A stretch of DNA of 64,000 bases, taken from contig CM060703.1 in NCBI GenBank assembly GCA_030686995.1, positions 120,076,861 through 120,140,860 of the forward strand. The letters are read 5' to 3'. Each line of letters opens with the position of its first letter. Within the stretch, counting starts at the first letter, position 1. A program made the translations under genes and the position numbers. The notes under the pieces are model-generated. The model did no database searches and was not told where the DNA came from. It was given only the letters and a program-made list of their open reading frames with translations. Below, one piece after another: positions 46,160 through 55,128 of this stretch. The DNA is from Artemisia argyi. Its lineage: Eukaryota > Streptophyta > Magnoliopsida > Asterales > Asteraceae.

Positions 46160-46402
46160 TGACGGCGTCAAGACCAAAAGCTTGACGGCGTCAGACATGA
46201 AGAATTAAATATCGAAGGTGGTGACGGCGTCAGATGTAGAGGTGACGGCGTCAAAGTGGCCAAGAATAAAATACCGAAGGTGGTGACGGCGTCACATAGG
46301 CCGTCACAAGTGGATCTAGGGCGTCCGAGGAAGTTTATGGCGGTGAGGTGACGGCGTCAGATTTAACTCTTGGCGCCGTCAGAACGATTTTCCTATATAT
46401 AG
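46160..46402 (+). promoter_or_regulatory. Promoter of element 3 with TGACGGCGTCA array
   Basis: Six exact 11-mers TGACGGCGTCA start at 46160, 46183, 46222, 46243, 46284 and 46349, plus a variant ending at 46381, then TATATATAG at 46394. Each 11-mer is two TGACG half-sites facing each other across one base. TGACG is the core recognised by plant TGA-class bZIP factors (as-1-type elements). The right LTR repeats the arrangement from 51061. Binding is inference. Confidence 0.7.
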
Positions 46403-47240
46403 TTTTCTAGTTTTTTCATTAAAAAGAGAGAAGTTTTGGTGAAACCCTAAAGACGATTTTGGTGCCTCTTTCACAGGTTTTTCAAGGGTTCCAAACCCTT
46501 GAGACCTTGCATTGTAATTGAGATAAGTGTACTTTCAATTCAATCAATATGTCTATGTGTTGGTTGTTTATCTCTTGTTCTTGTCTCAATTCTACTATGC
46601 TAGGCTAGATCTCTCTTGTGTTTGCTTAGATCTAATGAAACCTAGATGTTGATTATGTGTTGATTACTTGTCTATTCTTGTTTTGAATGAATGATTTATA
46701 TGTTAGGCTTAAGAAAACTGGCAGATCTCCAAATGGTAACATGCTTGAACGTCTTAAGAAACATGAACCGAGGCGTACTAGGTCTTTATTGGTTGTATTT
46801 AATGCATGAGCCACTGTTTACAATCCCTATAGTTGTGTTGGGTCATGGTGTAGGAGGAGATAAGAGCTCATAGAGTTGGGGAGTTATGTATGCCACCCCA
46901 CGAATGGTATTAAGGAATACAACCCGTCATTCATACAAGTGTAACAAGTAATTAACATGTAAAAGATATCTAGGGAGTAATGAAATCTAAGTAAACACAA
47001 TTTCTCCAACCACTGCTCACAACATTAGTTTAATTTCATTTTCATTATTTTATTTTAATTATATCTTAGCTTTGGGTTAGTTGAATAGCAACTAATTCCG
47101 CCCACTCCTTCAAAACCAGAGATTTTAATTGCTTTCATAAAATATAAAAATACAAAATTAATCATCCCTCACCTTTAGAACTATTAATTAGGTTTTCTAA
47201 TCCTAGCGACACTATTCCTAAGCTGAACGATCAATCCCCC

Positions 47241-47272
47241 GGTACTTGTCACTATACTATACTACAACGATC
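47241..47272 (-). other. Segment complementary to the 5' arm of tRNA-Asp (element 3)
   Basis: The minus strand at 47270-47256 reads TCGTTGTAGTATAGT, identical to bases 2-16 of plant tRNA-Asp(GTC) as I remember it. The match continues, after a five-base duplication, as TATAGTGACAAGTA (tRNA: TATAGTGGTAAGTA). Thus the element RNA could pair with the 5' arm of its own primer tRNA 87 bases upstream of the PBS. Confidence 0.7.
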
Positions 47273-47356
47273 AGGTACACTGCCTGGTGGGGGTTGTAAG
47301 CCTCACGAGATCCCTCGAGAGGTAAAGCAAGGTGCGATTCCCACGCATCAAGTTTT

Positions 47357-47375
47357 TGGCGCCGCAGCCTGGGGA
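47357..47375 (+). other. Primer binding site of element 3 (diverged)
   Basis: TGGCGCCGCAGCCTGGGGA. The first eight bases equal the tRNA-Asp site of elements 1 and 2 (TGGCGCCG); the remainder differs by substitutions and one extra base. Confidence 0.75.
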
Positions 47376-47513
47376 ATAGTTATTGTCTAGGTTAGGATTT
47401 CTTTTTATTAGGTCTACTTGCTAGATTCCTTTCTAGTAAGATTTTTATTTTTATTTTTAGGTCTTCTTTAGTCTATCTTATTTCTTTGTGTTCTTTGTTC
47501 GTAAACAATTTCG

Positions 47514-48410
47514 ATGGATAACAATAACATTGATCGCTCGATTCCTGTTATTCGTGTTTTTCGTCGTAGGATTTTCGAAATGCCCGTCCCACTTCCTTTA
47601 GCAGAAAATGAGAACCCACCTAACCTGTCACCCAACCACCACTTTGACAATAATTCTGAGTTAGAAGAGTCTGATCATGATAATGACCATAGGGCTAGTC
47701 CTTTTTACTATTCAGACTCCGATGAGGATTTTGATGATGGTGATGTGATTAATGTGGATAGAATGGAAGAGGAAGTAAACCCTCTTAGATATTTTGACCC
47801 TAGAACTAGGGTTGAGTGTGATAGTTCATTTAACATGCAATTCCCTTGTAAGATTGGATTTAAGAGCTTTAACGCCTATCTCAACTCATCTCTTCCCATG
47901 AACATAATCTCACGTAATGAATACAATAAAATTATTGTAGATGAGTTAGAACACAAAGGAGAAAACATTGTGGCTAGGGCAATACCATTACATGTGTTTG
48001 TAGGAAGTTTGGTTTATCTTGTTGAATTCATGGTTATGGAGAATCTAGGAGAATTTATTGATGATAAATTGACCCAAGTTGTGTTTGGAAGACCTTTCAA
48101 TCGGTTGACAAACCTCGATGAAAAACTCATAGAAGGGTTAATTACATTCTCGGATGGGGAAGAAGATTTTGTCTATCAAATGCCCCGCACACACCCTAGG
48201 TTCAAGGATTTTCCCATGGAAAAGTGTAGTAGGTATCCGCCCATAGAGATGCTAAGTGAGAATGATAAGAGAAAAGGACTTAAGTATACTCATGAAAAAA
48301 ATAAAAGATACTACCACGGATGTTTAGAGTTAGGAGATGAATATAAGAAAGATGAGGCGACTATTAGATGGCTCACACTTGGTTATGTGAGCATAAGCGA
48401 TACACGATAA
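47514..48410 (+). CDS. Retroviral-protease-like protein of element 3, active site altered
   Basis: 298 codons from ATG. Residues 1-105 form an acidic, disordered-looking N-terminus (NNSELEESDHDNDH, YYSDSDEDFDDGDV). Residues about 110-230 match the protease-like domain of element 2: FPCKIGFKSFNAYLNSSLPM-type start, then VGSLVYLVEFMVMENLGEF, TQVVFGRPF and YQMPR. Where aspartic proteases have the catalytic D-[ST]-G, this protein reads LNSSLP, so the Asp is replaced by Asn and proteolysis is unlikely. The C-terminus (EKNKRYYHGCLELGDEY) also aligns with element 2. Intact in a young element. No gag or CCHC. Possible structural or trans role; function unknown. Confidence 0.75.
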   Translation: MDNNNIDRSIPVIRVFRRRIFEMPVPLPLAENENPPNLSPNHHFDNNSELEESDHDNDHRASPFYYSDSDEDFDDGDVINVDRMEEEVNPLRYFDPRTRVECDSSFNMQFPCKIGFKSFNAYLNSSLPMNIISRNEYNKIIVDELEHKGENIVARAIPLHVFVGSLVYLVEFMVMENLGEFIDDKLTQVVFGRPFNRLTNLDEKLIEGLITFSDGEEDFVYQMPRTHPRFKDFPMEKCSRYPPIEMLSENDKRKGLKYTHEKNKRYYHGCLELGDEYKKDEATIRWLTLGYVSISDTR

Positions 48411-50258
48411 CCCATGACTTTGAGTCTAGCTACAAGACTCGTAAATAAAGAAAAGCGCTTCTTGGGAGGCAACCCATGTTTTGTGTGATTTTTATTTGTT
48501 TGATTATTATTTGCTTCCGTATGCATGTTTTATTTTTATTGTTGGTTGATCATGTTTCTCTACTAAAAATGTGAAATACTTTATTATGTTGTTTAGCCTA
48601 GTCTTAACTTCAACCTAGAGGTATTTTTGCAAAAGATAAGTGTAAGGGGAAACCCCAAATATGTTTTTAAGAAACAAACCGATCATGATTCTCCACAATA
48701 TTTAATGAACATGTATATTCGTATTTGTTAGAGTCAAATGCTTGTATCGAGTCATAATGAAGTTTTGCAGGATTTTCCAGGAAGTAGGACAAAGTTTTTC
48801 CAGAAATTTTCCGGAAACTTAACATAAGAATTTCTGCAGGTTCATTTTGACGGCGTCAGGGAATTGCTCTTGACGGCGTCAGGAGTCAAAAATCTGGAAA
48901 TTTTGCCGATTTTGTTTTTCTAACGGAGTCTTATGGTTTTTGTGAATTATTAAGTTTTATAATCTTCAGGAAATCTGCAAACTTCATTCCACAAGCATTA
49001 TATCTTACTTTGTTTTCTAGGATTTAGTAACTTATATAGGATGCCGCCGATTTTACGCGAGGTTGCCTTGTCTACTTTTGTCAGGATTTACAGGTTATTT
49101 ATGACAAGAAGATGATTTATATTCTGGAAGGGAAGCTTTGATTGTTCGTTTTCTTGGAAGAAGATTTAACCTGGTCAACTAAAATCCATACCGAGCGAAT
49201 CAGGGGAGTATTTGATTTCATTCTCTTTACTTTTTAACTTTTACATTCTTTACTTGAACATTGGGGACAATGTTCATCTTAAGTGTAAGGGGAGGGTAAA
49301 AAGATGATACCTTACATATGCACTTTCGCTTGAGTTTGTTTTGTTTGATAGTAGATGAGTAATAAAACTATGAGAAATACTTGTTAGTGTAATTTTAGCG
49401 CCAAATTTAAATTTTTTTACAACATTTAGGAGTGAAACTTTAGCCATAGCAAGCGTCTCATGGATAGGAGATTGTATGACTAGCACATAACCGTATATTC
49501 AGAAAAATTTTCCACCAAAAAATGTGAGGTTCGCCTTTAGATTTGATAGGAAAAGCATTCATTATTAGTGCTTATGAGTGTACCGGTAGCATTTAGATTC
49601 TAGAACTTGCGTTAGTGATGCATCCCGAGACCGCTAGTGAGACTACATTCGTGTAGTAGGATTTACTACATGATAAGAGGCATTAGGATCACCCTTGTGT
49701 TAAACCCGTATCATAATTACTTGACCATTTATGTCATATTACTTGGCTAGTTAAGTCAACTAATTTTTCCCACACCTTTAGCCTTGTACTCATTTTTAGT
49801 ACACGATACCCCTAGTACACCCCTCCGAGCCTATCTTTTCGTTTCTAACTTTAAGCATTTTACTTAAAGGAAGAATTTGTTACACCCCACTTAAATGTAC
49901 AACCAAATCGCCTTAGCCTTCCGTGTATGCGCTCGTTTTTAGTGCATTATTGTTATTTGTTAAACCCTAAGTTAACTTTCTAATTGATTACATGGTTGCT
50001 AAGTCGAGTCATATCATTGTACATATTGTTTTGGGACTATTGGGACTCATGGGTAAGTACTTATTTTATGGAGTAATGGGGAATAACATCACTTATTACC
50101 CCCATATGTACGTTAATCTTAAAAGTGCTCCAAGTGTTTTAATTTTCTTAATTCGAGTCATTAGATTAGTTTAATGTAAACTATGTAAAGATTCAAGTGT
50201 AAGGGGATTGCTCAAACCCCTATGATGTATTATTTTGGATGGTAGGGTAAGAGTGTAT

Positions 50259-50304
<46 letters not shown>

Positions 50305-50855
50305 CATACGGACTACCATCCCGTTTTTATTTTATGTTTATTTTATGTTTTTGTTATTTTTCATTTATTAGCTTAAGTCGAGTCTAGTCTTGGCTTAGCA
50401 ACGCCATCTTGTACATGTAATTAACTAAGATTGTTAACTCGCCACCAGTAAAACTCCCTTTATCCAACAAAACCGTGTAATTCATATCCCTACACCTAAC
50501 GTTATAACCCTTTAAAGGACCTCTTTGATAGTTTATCCTAGGTGCTTACGCCATGTGGTGGAGGTTTGATCTTTTCCCAAGCCTATGGTAATCTATTTTG
50601 CTATGACAGGTAGTGAGAGATATCTTCCATTTCCATAATGTTATATTACTTTATTACACCCGAGAGATGTGAGTATCTAAACACTATTTGTGAGGTGCTT
50701 GTGTATGACCTCCGTGCTTGTCTATTGGTCTTTAGTGGAACGATTATTTGTTGTAATTACTTTTATATTAGTGTTAAATGACCCCTAACTTGTCTTTTGA
50801 GTAGAATAAAAGCTCATTTGCTTGAGGACAAGCAAATCTCAAGTGTAAGGGTATA
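48411..50855 (+). other. 3' spacer of element 3 with four purine tracts
   Basis: Non-coding 2.4 kb shared with element 2. AAGTGTAAGG tracts lie at 48638-48650, 49281-49297, 50195-50206 and, next to the LTR, 50841-50855. Inverted repeats just upstream: GAACATT/AATGTTC (49256-49275), TAGTTTA/TAAACTA (50167-50183) and TGCTTG/CAAGCA (50819-50834). Two more TGACGGCGTCA words lie at about 48849 and 48870, and a 35-base A-run at 50260-50294. Confidence 0.8.
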
Positions 50856-52251
50856 TGATAAGGCGAAAAATGATCCGTTTTTAGGGGGTCATTTAAGCCC
50901 GAATCCGACTTTATTTGATCAAATATTGCCCTAAATCGTTCCTTTTGTGATTTTAGGTGTTTGGAGAGTGAATTCTGGAAAAGAGGCTATTTTGGACGTT
51001 TTTGGAGCATAAAGTTAAGGAAACGACAAAGTACCAAAAATCCAAGCTGAAGATACAAGGTGACGGCGTCAAGACCAAAAGCTTGACGGCGTCAGACATG
51101 AAGAATTAAATATCGAAGGTGGTGACGGCGTCAGATGTAGAGGTGACGGCGTCAAAGTGGCCAAGAATAAAATACCGAAGGTGGTGACGGCGTCACATAG
51201 GCCGTCACAAGTGGATCTAGGGCGTCCGAGGAAGTTTATGGCGGCGAGGTGATGGCGTCAGATTTAACTCTTGACGCCGTCAGAACGATTTTCCTATATA
51301 TAGTTTTCTAGTTTTTTCATTAAAAAGAGAGAAGTTTTGGTGAAACCCTAAAGACGATTTTGGTGCCTCTTTCACAGGTTTTTCAAGGGTTCCAAACCCT
51401 TGAGACCTTGCATTGTAATTGAGATAAGTGTACTTTCAATTCAATCAATATGTCTATGTGTTGGTTGTTTATCTCTTGTTCTTGTCTCAATTCTACTATG
51501 CTAGGCTAGATCTCTCTTGTGTTTGCTTAGATCTAATGAAACCTAGATGTTGATTATGTGTTGATTACTTGTCTATTCTTGTTTTGAATGAATGATTTAT
51601 ATGTTAGGCTTAAGAAAACTGGCAGATCTCCAAATGGTAACATGCTTGAACGTCTTAAGAAACATGAACCGAGGCGTACTAGGTCTTTATTGGTTGTATT
51701 TAATGCATGAGCCACTGTTTACAATCCCTATAGTTGTGCTGGGTCATGGTGTAGAAGGAGATAAGAGCTCATAGAGTTGGGGAGTTATGTATGCCACCCC
51801 ACGAATGGTATTAAGGAATACAACCCGTCATTCATACAAGTGTAACAAGTAATTAACATGTAAAAGATATCTAGGGAGTAATGAAATCTAAGTAAACACA
51901 ATTTCTCCAACCACTGCTCACAACATTAGTTTAATTTCGTTTTCATTATTTTATTTTAATTATATCTTAGCTTTGGGTTAGTTGAATAGCAACTAATTCC
52001 ACCCACTCCTTCAAAACCAGAGATTTTAATTGCTTTCATAAAATATAAAAATACAAAAATAATCATCCCTCACCTTTAGAACTATTAATTAGGTTTTCTA
52101 ATCCTAGCGACACTATTCCTAAGCTGAACGATCAATCCCCCGGTACTTGTCACTATACTATACTACAACGATCAGGTACACTGCCTGGTGGGGGTTGTAA
52201 GCCTCGCGAGATCCCTCGAGAGGTAAAGCAAGGTGCGATTCCCACGCATCA
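50856..52251 (+). repeat. 3' LTR of element 3
   Basis: Same length as the 5' LTR with about ten substitutions. The tRNA-Asp-complementary 15-mer is kept at 52157-52171. Confidence 0.93.
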
Positions 52252-52256
52252 TAGAT

Positions 52257-52609
52257 GTGTTTATATATTGGATTCTGTATATGAAATGGATCAGGACTCA
52301 AGTCTCTTTTTGATACACAGATCTGTATATGTATCTAATGTGTTTATTTATTGGATTTGGTGTGATTGCACAGATTCCGGTGTATCAGAATCTGCTCCTT
52401 GGATAGGTTCTATAAAAAATGTTGACCAGATTTTTCAAAAAATATTGACCTCATTTGGATTTGAATTCTCTAAAATACCCTTGAAACCATATTTAATTAC
52501 AATAATGTCACTTATCAATGTGAATCTCATCCAACATAAATAGAATGATCCAATGATCCATATTGGGTCTTATTTTTATAACTTTAAGCTTGATCTCACA
52601 TTAACCCTC

Positions 52610-52612
<3 letters not shown>
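52257..52612. other. Right part of the split TIR element
   Basis: Continues the sequence interrupted by element 3. No ORF of note. Confidence 0.4.
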
Positions 52613-52676
<64 letters not shown>

Positions 52677-52677
52677 T
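52613..52677. repeat. (TA)n(GA)n microsatellite
   Basis: TA units followed by about 12 GA units. Further (TA)n runs lie at 53046-53107 and 53146-53209. Confidence 0.92.
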
Positions 52678-53041
52678 CAAATAAGATCAAACTTAAAGTT
52701 GTAAAAGTAAGATCCAACTAAAATTTGACAAGTGACACTCTTGTTAAAATAAAATTAACTTCTTTTATAAATAACAACTAAAATTGTTAAAGTTCCGATG
52801 GTTTTCTTTTTAAAATTGACGAAACAAAGGTGATACACTTTGTTTCGTCATATAAATTTATAGCTGTGTATCACTAATCCAAACCCATGCAGTTTGTTAT
52901 TATTTGCTATACTATTAATTCGTATTAATTTTTTTATTTTTTTGTGTATTATTGCTAATATGACTATTTATAAATGTTTTTGTGCTTGTTTAGAGTAGAT
53001 CTTATTTTTACAACTTTAAGTTTGATCTCACATTAACCCTC

Positions 53042-53045
<4 letters not shown>
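52670..53045. mobile_element. MITE of the (TA)n-associated family
   Basis: About 375 bp with terminal inverted repeats: left AGATCAAACTTAAAGTTGTA and right TACAACTTTAAGTTTGATCT, bordered by (GA)n/(TA)n on the left and (TA)n on the right. A third right end follows at 53105-53150. Confidence 0.65.
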
Positions 53046-53111
<66 letters not shown>

Positions 53112-53142
53112 CAACTTTAAGTTTGATCTCACATTAAACCTC

Positions 53143-53212
<70 letters not shown>

Positions 53213-53260
53213 TTTTGTTTTGTCATCCGCTCCTTTTTCTGATACTCTTTCTCATTTTTG

Positions 53261-54016
53261 AAAAGGCTCGCTCGTTGCAAGCTACTCATGAGACTTTGGA
53301 GACTCTTTTTAAGGAGGACAAGGACGCTCAGATGAATAGATTACTGAGAAGTTGGCCTGGCTGGATACCCGCCTTAAGGATATAGCTATTCATCTTGATG
53401 AAGATTTTTATCCTCGCTTTCTTGCCGTTGTTGCTAACTACCGGTGTGGTTGCTTGAGCGGGGTATGAAATTGTTCCTTGCTAAGTTCTTTAATTTAGGG
53501 GAGTATTGTTCGATGTTGGGCAAACTTTTGAGTTGCGCTATCTGGAGAGAGATGCAGGAAGGTTTGGATGCTAGCTTAGAGCATGGTAAGGAGGGTAGGA
53601 AACTTGTGGATATTACCACTGATAATCATTTTGCGGAGGCGGACTACCACTCCGCTTACCAGGCTTTTCGCGAACTTGATTTTCCTCTCTTAACGTGTTT
53701 GTCATCATGTAAAGACTCCCGCATCGAGGATGTTATAAGCCTTCTCCAACTAGAAGCTGTAGTTGCGGAGAAGCTTGGATTGACTGATCTGCAGCCAAGT
53801 TTGGAACAAAGTTCCGTACCTCAGATGAGAGGTGACTTAGTTGTTGGTGAGGCTGCTTTGTCTTCGTCTTTGAATGTTGCATGCCAAAGATTTAAGAAGA
53901 TTAAGGAAAATATTTTTATCGGCCAAACTGTTTTCGCGAACGTGTTTACTTCTATTGCTAAACCTTTATCCTTGAGGTTTTGTTTGGTTAAGTGGTTTCT
54001 TCTCCCAGTAAGCTAG
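53261..54016 (+). pseudogene. Fragment of a 'putative gypsy-type transposase' (transposase_28-like) protein
   Basis: Plus-strand pieces read in order [20 protein letters not shown] (coiled coil), [20 protein letters not shown], then from 53465 a 184-codon open part with GKLLSCAIWREMQEGLDASL, EHGKEGRKL, AFRELDFPLL and SLLQLEAV. The last part resembles the conserved C-terminal half of the Asteraceae proteins annotated as putative gypsy-type transposase. Frames shift near 53341 and 53445. The fragment is cut at its 3' side by the truncated LTR of element 2. Relative to the gag at 63.4-64 kb it is antisense, the usual placement of the extra ORF in Tat-type elements. Confidence 0.6.
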
Positions 54017-54041
54017 TGGCTACCGGTATTAACCCTTAGAT

Positions 54042-55128
54042 ATGTGTTTACTTAGATTTCACTACTCACTAGATATCTTTTACACGTTAATTACTTGTTA
54101 TAATTGCATGGATGACGGATTGTATTCCTTAATACCATTCATGGGGTGGCACACATAACCCCCCAATTCTATGAGCTCTTATCTCCTCCTACACCATGCC
54201 CAGCACAACTATAGGGATTGTAAACAGTGGCTCATGCATTAAATACAACCAATAAAGACCTAGTGCGCCTCGGTTCATGTTTCTTAAAACGTTCAAGCAT
54301 GTTACCATTTGGAGATCTGCCAGTTTTCTTAAGCCTAACATATAAATCATTCATCCAAGACAAGAATAAACAAGTAATCAACACATAATCAACATCTAGG
54401 TTTCATTAGATCTAAGCAAACACAAAAGAGATCTAGCCTAGCATGATAGAATTAAGACAAGAACAAGATATAGACAACCAACACATAGACATATTGATTG
54501 AATTAGAAGAACACTTATCTTGATTAATCATGCAAGGTATCAAGGGGTTGGAACCCTTGAAAAACCTGTAAAGTTACACCAAAATCGTCTTTAGGGTTTC
54601 TCCCAAAACACCTCTCTCAAATGTGAAAAACTAGAAAACTATATATAGGAAAATAGGGATGACGGCGTCAAGAACAAAGGTGTGACGCCGTCATCTCGCC
54701 GCCAAATACTTCCTCGGACGGCCTTGATCTACTTCTGACGCCGTCAAGGCCTAGGCCGTCACACAAATTACTCTTGACGCCCTGTGTGTGACGCCGTCAT
54801 CAACTACGGATTTTAATTCTTGGGGTTTTGATGCCGTCAGGACAACTCTTGACGCCTTCATGAACTCTCGGATTTTATTATTGAGGTTTGACGCCGTCAG
54901 GAAATTACTCTTGACGCCGTCACCTACTGTTCCCAGCATGGAAAATTGAGACTTTGCCGTTTTCTTTTCTTTTATGCTCCAAAAACGTCCAAAATGGCTT
55001 CTTTTCCAGAATTCACTCTCCAAGTACCTAAAATGACAAAAGGAACGATTTAGGGCAATATTTGATCAAATAAATTCGGATTCAGGCTTAAATGACCCCC
55101 TAAAAGTGGTTCATTTTTCGCCTTATCA
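54042..55128 (-). repeat. Truncated 3' LTR of element 2
   Basis: Aligns base for base in length with 60359-61445. Includes TATA (minus-strand side of CTATATATAGG, about 54639) and a TGACG(G/C)CGTCA array at 54659-54921. Confidence 0.9.

Larger units (their letters stand above)
45955..47350 (+). repeat. 5' LTR of element 3
   Basis: TGATGAGGCG...CACGCATCA. Contains the TGACGGCGTCA array (46160-46381), a TATA box (TATATATAG, about 46394) and, near its 3' end, the tRNA-Asp-complementary segment (47241-47272). Confidence 0.93.
45955..52251 (+). mobile_element. LTR retrotransposon, element 3 (protease-like ORF only, young)
   Basis: Two 1396-bp LTRs (45955-47350, 50856-52251) differing at about ten positions by eye, with perfect TSD TAGAT (45950-45954, 52252-52256). 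A primer site follows the left LTR after the same AGTTTT spacer as in elements 1 and 2. A purine tract AAGTGTAAGGGTATA abuts the right LTR. The 3.5-kb interior has one 298-codon ORF and a 2.4-kb non-coding 3' spacer with repeated purine tracts. No gag core, reverse transcriptase or integrase. Same LTR family as element 2. Confidence 0.94.
44990..52612. mobile_element. TIR element of a (TA)n-associated family, split by LTR element 3
   Basis: Left end (about 44992-45040) contains GTAAGATCAATGTTAAAG and AAAATAAGGCACA. The right end (about 52560-52612) is its diverged reverse complement (AAAATAAGACCCAA, GAGATCAAGCTTAAAG on the minus strand). Both are bordered by TA runs. Removing element 3 leaves about 1.3 kb of non-coding DNA. 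The same right-end sequence recurs at 52994-53045 and 53105-53150. Confidence 0.5.

Noticed and set aside
46691..46873. 60-codon ORF present in both LTRs of element 3
   Set aside because: Lies in the LTR leader, is duplicated only because LTRs are duplicated, and shows no protein features.
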